Positions 43,656 to 52,838 are shown, counted from the stretch's first letter. The stretch is 64,000 nt of DNA from Orrella dioscoreae (GCF_900089455.2 NZ_LT907988.1:3348001-3412000), one strand, 5' to 3'. The notes: generated by a model from the sequence alone, not told the origin. Made by a program: numbers and translations.

Positions 43656-44716
43656 GCCCTGCTCCCGGAAGGCTGCGCCGCGGGCGGCGGACTGACGGAT
43701 TCCCGCGGCACCAGCGCGGGATCGAAACGAAGTTGCTCGGCCGGCGCGTCAGGCTCGGTGATGCGCAGCACGGCGCGATCGACCATGGCCTGCGCCATGG
43801 GCTCGACCGGCATGGCGATGGACGTGAGCGGCGGCGACGTGAAGGCCGCCAGCACCATGTTGTCCATGCCCACCACCGAGACGTCTTCCGGCACGCGCTT
43901 GCCGGCGGCGCGCAGGCCGGCCATGAGGCCCATGGCAAGCGTGTCGTTGACCGTGACCACGCCCGTGGGCGCGGCGGTTTCGGCGGCCAGCCGCTGGCCG
44001 AGTTCATAACCGATGTCGGCCAGCTCGGAATCCCCATAGGCCGTGATGGCGCGGCCTTCATAGACCTGCGCGGACACCGGCTCGGCGGCCTGGCCCGCTG
44101 CGCGCAGGAAGCCCTGGATCTTGCGGTCGCGGCTGTTGGTGCGGCCCGCCGGCATCACGAAGGCCAAGCGGCGGTGGCCGTGATCGATGAGATGCTGCGC
44201 GGCCAGGCGTCCGGCCTCGACATTGTCGGCATAGACATGGTCGATGCCCCGGTTGCCCGCGGTACCCGGCGCGCGGTCATAGCTGATGACGGCCAGCCCG
44301 CGCGCGACGGCATCCTCGACATGGCGCTCGTCATCGAAGGACGACAGCAGGATGGCCGCGGCCACCCCGAAGCCGCTCAGGTCTTCCAGCATGCGGGCTT
44401 CCAGCGCACGGTCGCGATGCGTGTTGCACAGCATGACGCGATAGCCGTGGCGGGTCTGCGCATAGGACTCGAGCGCCGCGGCGATCTGTCCATAGAAAGG
44501 GTTGGCCGTGGACGGGACCAGCAGGCCGATGACGGGCATCTTGCCGGTCTTCAATTGGCGGGCGGCCTGGTTGGGACGGTAGCCGAGCAACTGGATGGCC
44601 TGCTGGATCCGCTCGGCGGTATCGGGGCGCAGGCGTTCCGTCCGACCATTCAAGACGTTGGACACGGAACTGATCGATACCTTGGCGAGCCTGGCTACGT
44701 CCTGGATCGTGGCCAT
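43652..44716 (-). CDS. LacI-family transcriptional regulator
   Basis: The 354-residue regulator has the LacI helix-turn-helix at its N-terminus (TIQDVARLAKVSISSVSNVL, then hinge region RPNQAARQLKTGKMPVIGLL). A periplasmic-binding-protein-like effector domain follows. Four operator-like sites lie between it and the TRAP genes, so it probably represses both its own operon and the divergent transporter until a ligand binds. Confidence 0.93.
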   Translation of the reverse strand: MATIQDVARLAKVSISSVSNVLNGRTERLRPDTAERIQQAIQLLGYRPNQAARQLKTGKMPVIGLLVPSTANPFYGQIAAALESYAQTRHGYRVMLCNTHRDRALEARMLEDLSGFGVAAAILLSSFDDERHVEDAVARGLAVISYDRAPGTAGNRGIDHVYADNVEAGRLAAQHLIDHGHRRLAFVMPAGRTNSRDRKIQGFLRAAGQAAEPVSAQVYEGRAITAYGDSELADIGYELGQRLAAETAAPTGVVTVNDTLAMGLMAGLRAAGKRVPEDVSVVGMDNMVLAAFTSPPLTSIAMPVEPMAQAMVDRAVLRITEPDAPAEQLRFDPALVPRESVSPPPAAQPSGSRA

Positions 44717-44773
44717 GCCGGTCTCCTTTGCGGCCCCGCCGGCACCTGACCGGCATGATGAAGCTGGATCATA

Positions 44774-44798
44774 TGAATCGTTCTAGTAAATCGTTATA
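44774..44798. promoter_or_regulatory. LacI doublet operator near the lacI-like gene
   Basis: TGAATCGTTCTA (44774-44785) and TAAATCGTTATA (44787-44798) are two copies of a T-N-A-A-N-CG-TT-N-T-A motif, 13 bp apart. They begin 58 bp upstream of the regulator start. Confidence 0.65.
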
Positions 44799-44901
44799 TC
44801 TCGACGAATGTATCACGCACCTGAAGGACGAACAATTCTAGCGTTTTCCCCTAGTTATTATTGGTTGTTTCGCGGTTTATACGCATGCTAGATTTCGTCA
44901 C

Positions 44902-44926
44902 TACAACGTTTTACTAAAACGTTTTA
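44902..44926. promoter_or_regulatory. LacI doublet operator near the TRAP operon
   Basis: TACAACGTTTTA (44902-44913) and the perfect palindrome TAAAACGTTTTA (44915-44926) again lie 13 bp apart. They are exactly 128 bp from the other pair and end 82 bp before dctP. The arrangement would allow cooperative binding and looping. Confidence 0.75.
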
Positions 44927-45008
44927 ATCGATGCATCCAAAAAACAGGGTTGCCAGGGAAGACGACCGCAAGGATCCCCGGCCCGGCCCGCCAATAAGGA
45001 GACTTGCC

Positions 45009-46040
45009 ATGCCTCGCAGCGCCCCCTTCAAACGCCTCGCCCTGGCCGCCGCCCTGTCGGCCCTGGCCCTGTCCACCCTGCCCGCGCACGCGCAGCAGAA
45101 GAAGCGCGAGATCAAGGTCTCGCACGCCCAGCAGGCCACGCTGGATTCCGAGCTGCAGATCGCGGCCTGGATCTTCCGCAACTACGTCAATGAAAATTCC
45201 GACACGCTGAACGTGCGGATCTTCCCGAACAATGCCCTGGGCGACGAGCGCTCGGTCTATGAAGGCATGCAATTGGGCGGCGGCGCCACCTGCGCCCTGG
45301 GGGGCACTGCCATCCTGAACACGTTCTCGCCCCGCCTGGGCGTGGTCGACCTGCCCTTCCTGTGGAAGGACTACGAGCACATGAATCGTTCGCTGGACGG
45401 CGATGTGGGCAAACAGCTGTCGGCCGAGCTGGAGAAGTCGGGCCTGAAGACGGTGGGCTGGCTCACCAACTGGGGCTTTCGCAACGTCATCACCGCCAAC
45501 AAGCCGGTCACCAAGCCTGAAGACCTGAAGGGCCTGAAGATCCGCACCATCCAGAGCCCGGTGTATATCGAGGCGCTGAACGCCATGGGCGCGAACGCCA
45601 CGCCGATGTCCTTCGGCGAGGTCTACTCGGCCATGCAGACCGGCGTGCTGGACGGCTTCGAACACGGCCCCGCCGTGGTGCTGACCGGCAAGTACTACGA
45701 GGTCACCAAGCACGTCGCGCTGACGCGCCACTTCCTGGGGCCGGCCATCTTCGCCTGCTCGCTGAACGAGTGGAAGCAGCTCACGGACAAGGAACGCGAC
45801 GTGCTGGCCCAAGGCGTGAAGCTCGCCTCCGACATCAACCGCTCGCTGGCGCCCGTGCGTGAGGCCCAGGCGCTGGATCAACTGCGCGCCCGCGGCATGC
45901 AGGTCCACGAGATCGACACGACCTCGTTCCAGCAGAACGCCGTGAAGATCCAGGACAAGTTCGCCGCCGACCGCAAGGCCGAGGACCTGCTCACGCTGAT
46001 CCGCGACGCCGGCAACCAGGCCAACGGCCAGGCCAAGTAA
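45009..46040 (+). CDS. TRAP transporter substrate-binding protein (DctP family)
   Basis: This 343-residue periplasmic receptor has a signal peptide with cleavage at AHA-QQ (about residue 28). The DctP features SHAQQATLDSELQIAAWIF, LGDERSVYEGMQLGGGATCA and a ligand-carboxylate Arg region LKGLKIRTIQSPVYIE are present. GGAG precedes the ATG at 45009. Two membrane genes follow in an operon. The ligand is probably the organic acid used by the divergent enzymes. Confidence 0.93.
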   Translation: MPRSAPFKRLALAAALSALALSTLPAHAQQKKREIKVSHAQQATLDSELQIAAWIFRNYVNENSDTLNVRIFPNNALGDERSVYEGMQLGGGATCALGGTAILNTFSPRLGVVDLPFLWKDYEHMNRSLDGDVGKQLSAELEKSGLKTVGWLTNWGFRNVITANKPVTKPEDLKGLKIRTIQSPVYIEALNAMGANATPMSFGEVYSAMQTGVLDGFEHGPAVVLTGKYYEVTKHVALTRHFLGPAIFACSLNEWKQLTDKERDVLAQGVKLASDINRSLAPVREAQALDQLRARGMQVHEIDTTSFQQNAVKIQDKFAADRKAEDLLTLIRDAGNQANGQAK

Positions 46041-46065
46041 GCGTCACTGCAAGCCGGAGTCCGTC

Positions 46066-46560
46066 ATGCGACATATACATTTTGCGGTGCACCTGCTGCT
46101 GGCCGCGCTCTTCGCCGTCATGGTCGTCGTGGGCGCCATGCAGGTGTTCAACCGCTTCCTGCTGAACAACTCGCTCAGCTGGAGCGAGGAGCTGCAGAAG
46201 TTCAGCTTCATCTGGCTGGTCTTCTTCGCCATCCCCGTGGCCTACCAGCGCGGCTCGCACCTGTGCGTGGACGCCATCACCAATCTCTTCCCGAACCGCG
46301 CGCGCGCCGCGCTGGCCAAGGTGGTGGACGTGATGTGGCTGGTGCTGGGCCTCGCCTTCGTCTTCCTGACCTGGAAGCTGATGAGCGTGGCGCGCTACCA
46401 GCAAAGCGCCGGTTTGGGGCTGAGCATGGCCTGGGTGTACAGCGGCATGCTGGCGGGCGGGGCCTACCTGGTCCTGTGCGCCTGCATCAAGCTGGTGTCG
46501 CGTGACGGCCCGGCGGACACCACCACGCCTGCCCAGCACATCGAGGAGCAGCAACAGTGA
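46066..46560 (+). CDS. TRAP transporter small membrane subunit (DctQ family)
   Basis: The 164-residue protein has four membrane helices, with the DctQ features LSWSEELQKFSFIWLVFFAI and the helix-end motif RGSHLCVDAI. It begins 25 bp after dctP and overlaps dctM by 4 bp. Confidence 0.9.
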   Translation: MRHIHFAVHLLLAALFAVMVVVGAMQVFNRFLLNNSLSWSEELQKFSFIWLVFFAIPVAYQRGSHLCVDAITNLFPNRARAALAKVVDVMWLVLGLAFVFLTWKLMSVARYQQSAGLGLSMAWVYSGMLAGGAYLVLCACIKLVSRDGPADTTTPAQHIEEQQQ

Positions 46561-47852
46561 CCTTGATACTCATCTTTGGCGGCCTGCTCGTGCTGGTCAT
46601 GCTGGGCGTGCCCATCATCCTGGCCATCGCCAGCGTCAGCCTGGCCGGCGTCAGCCTGCTGGACGGCCTGGTGCCGGCGCTGATGCCGCAGAAAACCTTT
46701 TCGATGCTGGACTCCTTCAGCCTGCTGGCCCTGCCCTACTTCATCCTGGCGGGCGCCATCATGGCGCGCGGCGGCCTCAGCGAAGGCCTGATCAGCTTCT
46801 CGCAGAAGATCGTCGGCCACATCCGCGGCAGCCTGGGCCACACCGCGGTGCTTTCCTGCACGGCCATGGCCAACGTCTCGGGCTCGTCCACGGCGGAAGC
46901 GGCGGCCGTGGGATCGATCATGATCCCCGCCATGAAGAAGCAGGGCTATCAGCCCGGCATGGCCGCCTCCATCGTGGCCGCCTCCGCCACCATCGGCCCC
47001 ATCATCCCGCCCAGCATGACGATGATCATCTACGGCTCGATGACCGGCGTGTCGATCGGCGGGCTGTTCCTGGCCGGCATCCTGCCGGGCATCCTGATCG
47101 CCGTCAGCCTGATGGGGGTGATCTACGGCATGTCCTACCTGCCCGCCTACCCCGAACTGCGCGCCGTGCTGCCGCGCGCCTCGTTGAAGGAGGTGCTGCG
47201 CTCGACCGTGGAGGTGTGGCCTGCGCTGCTCGCGCCCTTCGTGATCCTGGGGGGCATCCTGGGCGGCATCTTCACCGCGACCGAGGCAGGCGTGGTGGCC
47301 TGCGTCTACAGCCTGGCAGTCAGCGTGTTCTGGTATCGCGCGCTGAAGCTCAAGGACATGTTCGCGATCCTGGTGGATGCCGCGGTCACCACGGCAATGG
47401 TGGCGGGCGTCATCGGCATGGCGGGTGCGCTCGGCTGGATGCTGAGCTACCTGAACTTCAACGACCTGATGCTGGACAACCTGCGCGGCCTCACCACGAG
47501 CCCGATGCTGATGCTGCTCATCCTGCTGGCGTTGATGCTGCTGCTGACCATGCTGCTGGACGGCCTGGCGGTGGTCGTGGTGCTGGTGCCCACCATCGTC
47601 TACATCGGCGAAGCCTTCGCGCTCGAACCGATGCAGCTGGGCATCCTGATGATCATGATCACGCAGATCGCGGGCCTGACGCCACCAGTGGCCATCCTGC
47701 TCTTCATCACGACAAGCATTGCCAAGACCACGTTCATGGATACGGTGCGGGCCAGCTGGCCCTTCGTGGGCGCGCTGCTCTTCGTCCTGGGCCTGGTCGT
47801 CGTCATTCCGGAACTGGCAACCTGGTTGCCAGCGCGGGTGTTCTCGCCTTGA
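46557..47852 (+). CDS. TRAP transporter large permease (DctM family)
   Basis: The 431-residue permease has about 12 helices and starts at GTG overlapping the dctQ stop (GTGA). Conserved parts are VSGSSTAEAAAVGSIMIPAM, IGPIIPPSMTMIIYG and AGLTPPVAILLF. It carries out sodium-coupled substrate import with DctP and DctQ. A strong terminator follows at 47880. Confidence 0.94.
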   Translation: MTLILIFGGLLVLVMLGVPIILAIASVSLAGVSLLDGLVPALMPQKTFSMLDSFSLLALPYFILAGAIMARGGLSEGLISFSQKIVGHIRGSLGHTAVLSCTAMANVSGSSTAEAAAVGSIMIPAMKKQGYQPGMAASIVAASATIGPIIPPSMTMIIYGSMTGVSIGGLFLAGILPGILIAVSLMGVIYGMSYLPAYPELRAVLPRASLKEVLRSTVEVWPALLAPFVILGGILGGIFTATEAGVVACVYSLAVSVFWYRALKLKDMFAILVDAAVTTAMVAGVIGMAGALGWMLSYLNFNDLMLDNLRGLTTSPMLMLLILLALMLLLTMLLDGLAVVVVLVPTIVYIGEAFALEPMQLGILMIMITQIAGLTPPVAILLFITTSIAKTTFMDTVRASWPFVGALLFVLGLVVVIPELATWLPARVFSP

Positions 47853-47879
47853 TCAGGCAACAGGAAACACCCCTTGATG

Positions 47880-47907
47880 CCGCCCGGTTTTCCGGGCGGT
47901 TTTTTTT
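47880..47907 (+). terminator. Terminator of the first TRAP operon
   Basis: CCGCCCGG (47880-47887), a TTTT loop and CCGGGCGG (47892-47899) are followed by eight U residues. This is a textbook intrinsic terminator. Confidence 0.95.
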
Positions 47908-47919
47908 GCCGCCACCGGA

Positions 47920-48342
47920 TCAGGCTTTGGCGGGCTGCCGCGCATCGAAGCGCTCGCGCGCCGCCTCGATGGTCTCGAGGTTCTTCTCGGCCCACACCCA
48001 CACCCCGCAGAACGCCGCGCCCAGGCTCAGGCCCAGGTCAGTCAGCCGGTATTCCACGTGGGGCGGCACGACCGGATGCACCGTGCGCAGCACCAGGCCT
48101 TCGCGCTCCATCTCGCGCAAGGTCTGCGTCAGCATTTTCTGGCTGATACCGTCCACCTGGCGGGCAAGCTGCGTGAAGCGCAGTTCCCCCTGCGTGGCCA
48201 GTACATCCAGGATGATCATGGTCCACTTGTCGGCCACGCGGGCGATCACCCCCGTGACCAGGGCTTCCACGCGCGGATCGGGTTTATCTGCCTGGGACAG
48301 CTTGCGCTGGATGTCGTGGTGCCTGGCGAGGTCGATGGACAT
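47920..48342 (-). CDS. HxlR-family transcriptional regulator
   Basis: The 140-residue winged-helix protein has the HxlR core DKWTMIILDVLATQGELRF, GISQKMLTQTLREMEREGLV and PPHVEYRLTDLG. It contains a single Cys (FCGVWVW) in the C-terminal half. HxlR regulators often sense electrophiles or redox state and repress a divergent oxidoreductase. The divergent SDR gene here fits that picture. Confidence 0.93.
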   Translation of the reverse strand: MSIDLARHHDIQRKLSQADKPDPRVEALVTGVIARVADKWTMIILDVLATQGELRFTQLARQVDGISQKMLTQTLREMEREGLVLRTVHPVVPPHVEYRLTDLGLSLGAAFCGVWVWAEKNLETIEAARERFDARQPAKA

Positions 48343-48361
48343 GCGTTCACCCTTATCTTTT

Positions 48362-48381
48362 CATACTGACTTCCAGGTATG
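48362..48381. promoter_or_regulatory. Possible HxlR operator
   Basis: CATAC and GTATG, 10 bp apart, form an inverted repeat between the regulator (start at 48342) and the divergent SDR gene. This arrangement suits HxlR-type repressors. Confidence 0.5.
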
Positions 48382-48460
48382 TATAGCACTTTTCGGTGCC
48401 TACTTCCCAAAAGAGAGTGTCATTTTTATCCTGCCAGCTCACACAAGACAAGGAGCTCGC

Positions 48461-49342
48461 ATGCCTCACCCCACCCTTCCCTCGCCGGCCCGTCGGCAAC
48501 TACTGGCCGCCGCCAGCCTTACCACCGCCGCCGTCGCCACCGCCGCCGTCGCCACCGGCGCGGCCGCCCCGGCACTGGCCGCCACTGCGCAGGCAGGCAA
48601 ACAAGCGCCGGGCGCGGGCAAGGCCGCGCTTGTCACCGGCTCGTCGCGCGGCATCGGTGCGGCCACGGTCCGCCGCCTGGCCCAGGACGGCTATGCCGTC
48701 ACCGTCAACTACCTCCGCAGCCGCGATCTCGCCGAGCGCGTCGCCGCCGACATCCGCGCCGCGGGCGGCCGGGCCATCGTCGTGCAGGCGGACGTGAGCG
48801 ACCCGGCCGCCGTGCGCCGGCTCTTCGACGCCACGGAGAAGGCCCACGGGGGCGTGGACGTGGTGGTGAGCAATGCCGGGATCATGCGCCTGGCGCCTTT
48901 CGGCGACATGAGCGACACGGACTTCGACGAGATGATGGCCGTCAATGTGAAAGGCAGCTTCAACGTGCTGCGCGAGGCGGCGCGGCGCGTGCGCGATCAC
49001 GGCCGCATCATCGCGCTGTCGTCCAGCATCACGCGGATGCGCACGCCCACGTATGGCCCGTATGCCGCCAGCAAGGGCGCGCAGGACCTGTACGCCAGCG
49101 TGCTGGCCAAGGAGCTGGCGGGCCGCATGGTGTCGGTCAACGCGATCGCGCCGGGCGTGGTGAACACGCCGCTTTTCACCGACGGCAAGACACCCGAGCA
49201 GATCGCGGGCTTCGCGCAGCGCACGCCGCACCGCCGCCTGGGCGAACCAGAGGACATCGCCAACACCATCGCGGCGCTGTGCGCAACGGATGGCTGGTGG
49301 GTCAGCGGCCAGACCGTCTTCGCCAACGGCGGGATCGTCTAG
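48461..49342 (+). CDS. SDR-family oxidoreductase with a Tat-like N-terminal signal
   Basis: The 293-residue protein has an N-terminus ARRQLLAAASLTTAAVATAA, with paired Arg before a hydrophobic stretch. This resembles a Tat signal, although the full S-R-R-x-F-L-K is not seen. After about residue 50 comes a classical SDR with LVTGSSRGIGAATVRRL, SNAGIMRL, catalytic Ser in IALSSSITRM and YGPYAASKGA (Tyr-x-x-x-Lys complete). The C-terminus is WWVSGQTVFANGG. A cofactor-loaded enzyme could be exported folded. The ATG at 48461 has AAGGAG 8 bp upstream. Confidence 0.85.
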   Translation: MPHPTLPSPARRQLLAAASLTTAAVATAAVATGAAAPALAATAQAGKQAPGAGKAALVTGSSRGIGAATVRRLAQDGYAVTVNYLRSRDLAERVAADIRAAGGRAIVVQADVSDPAAVRRLFDATEKAHGGVDVVVSNAGIMRLAPFGDMSDTDFDEMMAVNVKGSFNVLREAARRVRDHGRIIALSSSITRMRTPTYGPYAASKGAQDLYASVLAKELAGRMVSVNAIAPGVVNTPLFTDGKTPEQIAGFAQRTPHRRLGEPEDIANTIAALCATDGWWVSGQTVFANGGIV

Positions 49343-51105
49343 GCCCCGTCAAGCTGGGGCGGCACCCGCAAGGTCACCCTCGTGCCCTTGCCCGCCTCGC
49401 TGTCCACGGACAGCGAGGCGCCCAGGCGTTGCGCGCGCATGCGCATCCCGGCCAGCCCGCGCCCGGCATTCGGCTGCCCGGCCTCGAAGCCCTGCCCATC
49501 GTCCCTCACCTGGATGCACAGGCCCTTGCCTTCGGCGGCGATCTCGATATGCAGGTGCGTGGGCCGCGCATGCTTGAGCGCATTGTTGATCGACTCCTGC
49601 ACGATGCGCAGGATCGACAGTGCCCCTGTCGCGTTCAGGCCCGCCAGCGGCGGCACGGCCTCGGCATGCCAGCCCAGGTGGATGCCCAGCGCGGCAAGGC
49701 GCGGCGCCAGGCGAAAGCGCAGATTGCCCAGCAAGGGCAGCACGTCGCCTTCGGCCACGTCCAGCGAATCGATGATGAGCCGCAAGTCCTGCAGGGACTC
49801 GTCGATGACGAGCGCCAGCTCCTTGCGATCCACCTCTTCTCGCAGGGCCAGGCGCTTGGCGGTGATCAGTTGCGCGCCCATGCCGTCGTGCATGTCCTGC
49901 AGGATGCGGGCCCGCTCCGTGCCCACCGCCGCGCGGTGATTGCGCACGGCTTCTTCGCGGTCCTGGACGAAGCGCTCGGCCAGCACGAGCACCAGCATCG
50001 CGCACAGCGGCACGGCCGCCGCCGTGTTGTAGCGGAAACTGTCCCAGGGCAGCCAGCCGAAAGGCAGCATATTGGAATGCAGGACCGCTGCCGTCCAGAT
50101 GACGGCCACCCCCACAAGCAGGCCCAAGCGCATCGATCGCTGCAACCAGGCGGTTTCCAACAGCAACGCCAGCACATACGCGATCAAGGGGTAGAACGGC
50201 GTGGCATACAGCCAGACCTTGTCGCTTGCCGTCCCCAGCACGATCGTCGCGGCCGAAGCAAGCATGACGGCCAGCGACACCAGGTGGATGACCCACGGCA
50301 AATGGCGCTTGCGCACGGCCGACAGCCGATAGGCGGCCAAGCACAGCAGCCACACCATGGCGGCAAACACCACCGCGCGCACCGCATAGCGGTCGCCCCG
50401 CGACAAGGGCAGCTCGGGAATCAGATCCAGCGCCAGCGACACCGCCCCCAGCGCCAAGGTGACCTGGATGCCGGCGTACTGCTTGCGCCGATAGGCATAG
50501 GCGCAGGCCAGCGCCATGGCGGACAACATCAGGATGACCAGCGCATAGGGCATGGCCGTGCTGAGCAGGCGCTGGGGCGCCAGCATCGCCGCCATGACCG
50601 GCACGGGCCCCAGGCGAGGCGCCGACAGGCCGCTGCGCATGTCCTGGTCGCCCAGCATCCGCACCAGCAGCTCGTTGCGGCCAACCAGGAAAGCCGTGGA
50701 CGGCAGCACGAAGTACAAGGGCGCATCCAGGTACTGCACTTCCCTGCCCTCGGGCCGTTCGTCACGCAGGCGCGCGTTCAGCAGCGCCCCGTTCAAGCTG
50801 ATCTCGCCCGCCACGGCCAGGCGCGGCAAATACAGCGCCAGCGGCTCGGCCGGCAAGGCCGGCAGCACGAAATCAACGCGGTACCACGCCAGCCCGCTTG
50901 CATCGGGCCGGCGCTTGCGCCAGCTGTCCGGCAAGGGCACGGGCTCCCAGCCATCACGAGGCGGCTCGGCCGCGTCGCTGCGCACGAACTCGCCCTGCGT
51001 CAGCGTCAGCACCCCCGGCACCGACTCGGGCGGCAGCACGGGATCCCAGACGAGAAAAACCATTTCCGCCAGCAGCAGGGCCAGCGCGATGGCCAGGGTG
51101 CGCAT
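49339..51105 (-). CDS. Membrane sensor kinase of NarX/DegS (HisKA_3) type
   Basis: The 588-residue kinase has an N-terminal membrane segment, a periplasmic region with a beta-rich domain (about 25-170, e.g. LAWYRVDFVLPALPAEPLAL), then about seven membrane helices (180-385). The transmitter follows: histidine in ILQDMHDGMGAQL, N box IVQESINNALKHA and G box VRDDGQGFEAG. This resembles 7TMR-DISM-type sensors. It starts on the TGATG overlap with its response regulator gene. Confidence 0.9.
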   Translation of the reverse strand: MRTLAIALALLLAEMVFLVWDPVLPPESVPGVLTLTQGEFVRSDAAEPPRDGWEPVPLPDSWRKRRPDASGLAWYRVDFVLPALPAEPLALYLPRLAVAGEISLNGALLNARLRDERPEGREVQYLDAPLYFVLPSTAFLVGRNELLVRMLGDQDMRSGLSAPRLGPVPVMAAMLAPQRLLSTAMPYALVILMLSAMALACAYAYRRKQYAGIQVTLALGAVSLALDLIPELPLSRGDRYAVRAVVFAAMVWLLCLAAYRLSAVRKRHLPWVIHLVSLAVMLASAATIVLGTASDKVWLYATPFYPLIAYVLALLLETAWLQRSMRLGLLVGVAVIWTAAVLHSNMLPFGWLPWDSFRYNTAAAVPLCAMLVLVLAERFVQDREEAVRNHRAAVGTERARILQDMHDGMGAQLITAKRLALREEVDRKELALVIDESLQDLRLIIDSLDVAEGDVLPLLGNLRFRLAPRLAALGIHLGWHAEAVPPLAGLNATGALSILRIVQESINNALKHARPTHLHIEIAAEGKGLCIQVRDDGQGFEAGQPNAGRGLAGMRMRAQRLGASLSVDSEAGKGTRVTLRVPPQLDGA

Positions 51106-51761
51106 CAGCGGATCAGGCCACGCAGCCGCGCCTGGTTGACCGCCTCCATGCGGTTGCGCACGGCCAGCTTGCCGTAGATGTTCTTGATGTGCGTGGCCGC
51201 CGTGTGCGAGGAGATGAAGAGCTGCTCGGCCGTCTCCGATACGGTGAAGCCACGGGCGATCAGGCTGAGGATGTGGGTTTCGCGCGAGGTCAGCGTGTCG
51301 GACTCGCGCAGCGGCGTGGTGGCCGGCGCTGCCGCCGGCACGAAGCGCGCCAGCAGGTGCTTGGCGATCTGCGGGGACAGGGGCGCGCCGCCCTCATGCA
51401 CCAGGCCGATGGCGCGCACGAACTCTTCGGGCACGCTGTCCTTCAACAGATAGCCGCGCGCGCCGGCCTCGATGGCCCGGATCACGTGCGCTTCGTCGCC
51501 GAACATGGTGGCGACCAACGCGGCGACGGGCGGATCGGACTGGCTCCATTCCGCGATCAGTTCCGAACCATCGCCATCGGGCAGGCCCAGGTCGATCACG
51601 GCCACGGCCGGCCGCTCCCTGGCCACCAGCGCGCGCGCCTCGGCCAGCGAACCTGCGCCGCCCAGCCAGCGCAGGCTGGGCTGGGCGCGCGCCATCCGCT
51701 CGAAATCCTCGCGCAGGCCGGTGTCATCTTCGACGACGACGATGGAAATGGGATCAGTCAT
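51105..51761 (-). CDS. NarL/LuxR-family response regulator
   Basis: The 218-residue protein has a receiver domain (VVVEDDTGLREDF, phospho-acceptor Asp in AVIDLGLPDGDG, Lys in YLLKDS). The C-terminal LuxR helix-turn-helix reads LTSRETHILSLIARGFTVSE and SSHTAATHIKNIYGKL. It is encoded upstream of and overlapping the sensor kinase, so they form a two-component system. Its target genes are not evident from the neighbourhood. Confidence 0.95.
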   Translation of the reverse strand: MTDPISIVVVEDDTGLREDFERMARAQPSLRWLGGAGSLAEARALVARERPAVAVIDLGLPDGDGSELIAEWSQSDPPVAALVATMFGDEAHVIRAIEAGARGYLLKDSVPEEFVRAIGLVHEGGAPLSPQIAKHLLARFVPAAAPATTPLRESDTLTSRETHILSLIARGFTVSETAEQLFISSHTAATHIKNIYGKLAVRNRMEAVNQARLRGLIR

Positions 51762-51913
51762 TGCGCTCGATGCATAAGGGTAAGGCCCGGCAGAAACCCG
51801 GGCCGGCGGCAGGCTTGCGGCGAGTCATTCTAGCCGCGCCCTCGCACGCGGAATCTACCGGATTAAGGGTATTTGATGCGCGTGAAGATCCGCCCGCCTT
51901 TGCCAGCCAGGGC

Positions 51914-52807
51914 TCAACAAGGCAGTGCGCCGCCCGCCCCCAACTGCGCGCGCAGCCAGTCGGCCGCCGCCAGCACGGATGCATCCGGCCCGGCGCGCAG
52001 CACCAGGTGATAGGTATGCCCGGCGATGGTCGGGCCGAAAGGCTGGACGAGATGGCCCGCGGCCAGTTCGCCCGCGACCAGCGCCAGGCTCAGCAGAGCG
52101 ACGCCCTGTCCGGCCACGGCGGCCTGGATGGCATGCCCTTCGTCCGACAGGTGAAGATGGCCCCGCTCGGCGGGCGGCGGCAAGCCCGCCTGCGCAAACC
52201 AGTTGTCCCAGGTGGGATTGAAAGACAGGCTGGCCTGCCAGGAAAAATGGATGAGCGGCGCATGCGCCAGCGCCTCGGGCGAGGTGATGCCCAACCTGGG
52301 ATTGACCACGGGCGCATAGTGATCGGCAAACATCGGCTCGGCCCGCAAGCCCGGATACGGGCCACGCCCATAGCGGATCGCGATGTCGACATCGCTGTGG
52401 ACCATATCCACCGGCGCATCCGAGGCATGCAGTTGCAGGTCGATGCCGGGATGCAGCTGATGGAAGCTGGCCACGCGCGGCACCAGCCATTTCGCGGTGA
52501 AGGCGTTGGTGGCGGAGATCGTCACGCGGATGCGCCTGCGTGCCTGCAACAGGCGGTCGAATGCCGCCTCGAAGGCATCGAAGCCATCGCGCAGCACCGG
52601 ATAAAGCGCCAGCCCGGCCTCGGTCAGCGCAACCTTGCGCACCTGGCGCGCGAACAGCACGAGTCCGGTATGGGCCTCCAGCGCGCGGATCTGGTGACTG
52701 ATGGCGGTGGGAGTCACGGCCAGTTCGTCAGCGGCCCGCTTGAAACTGCCCAGGCGCGCAGCCGCCTCGAAGGCGCGCAGCGCGGACAACGGCGGCAGGC
52801 GTCGCAT
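51914..52807 (-). CDS. LysR-family regulator (GcvA-like)
   Basis: This 297-residue protein has the N-terminal DNA-binding domain PPLSALRAFEAAARLGS and AADELAVTPTAISHQIRALE, with a LysR effector domain after about residue 95. It is divergent from RidA and the ene-reductase, and a LysR-type palindrome lies 13 bp before its start, so it probably controls them. Confidence 0.93.
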   Translation of the reverse strand: MRRLPPLSALRAFEAAARLGSFKRAADELAVTPTAISHQIRALEAHTGLVLFARQVRKVALTEAGLALYPVLRDGFDAFEAAFDRLLQARRRIRVTISATNAFTAKWLVPRVASFHQLHPGIDLQLHASDAPVDMVHSDVDIAIRYGRGPYPGLRAEPMFADHYAPVVNPRLGITSPEALAHAPLIHFSWQASLSFNPTWDNWFAQAGLPPPAERGHLHLSDEGHAIQAAVAGQGVALLSLALVAGELAAGHLVQPFGPTIAGHTYHLVLRAGPDASVLAAADWLRAQLGAGGALPC

Positions 52808-52819
52808 GCAAGCTCAATC

Positions 52820-52838
52820 AGATGAGAAAAAATCATCT
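52820..52838. promoter_or_regulatory. LysR-type operator between lysR and ridA
   Basis: AGATGA-N7-TCATCT is a perfect interrupted palindrome with the T-N11-A pattern of LysR sites. A direct repeat ATAGCTGATT at 52840-52849 and 52907-52916 is also in this gap. Confidence 0.55.
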
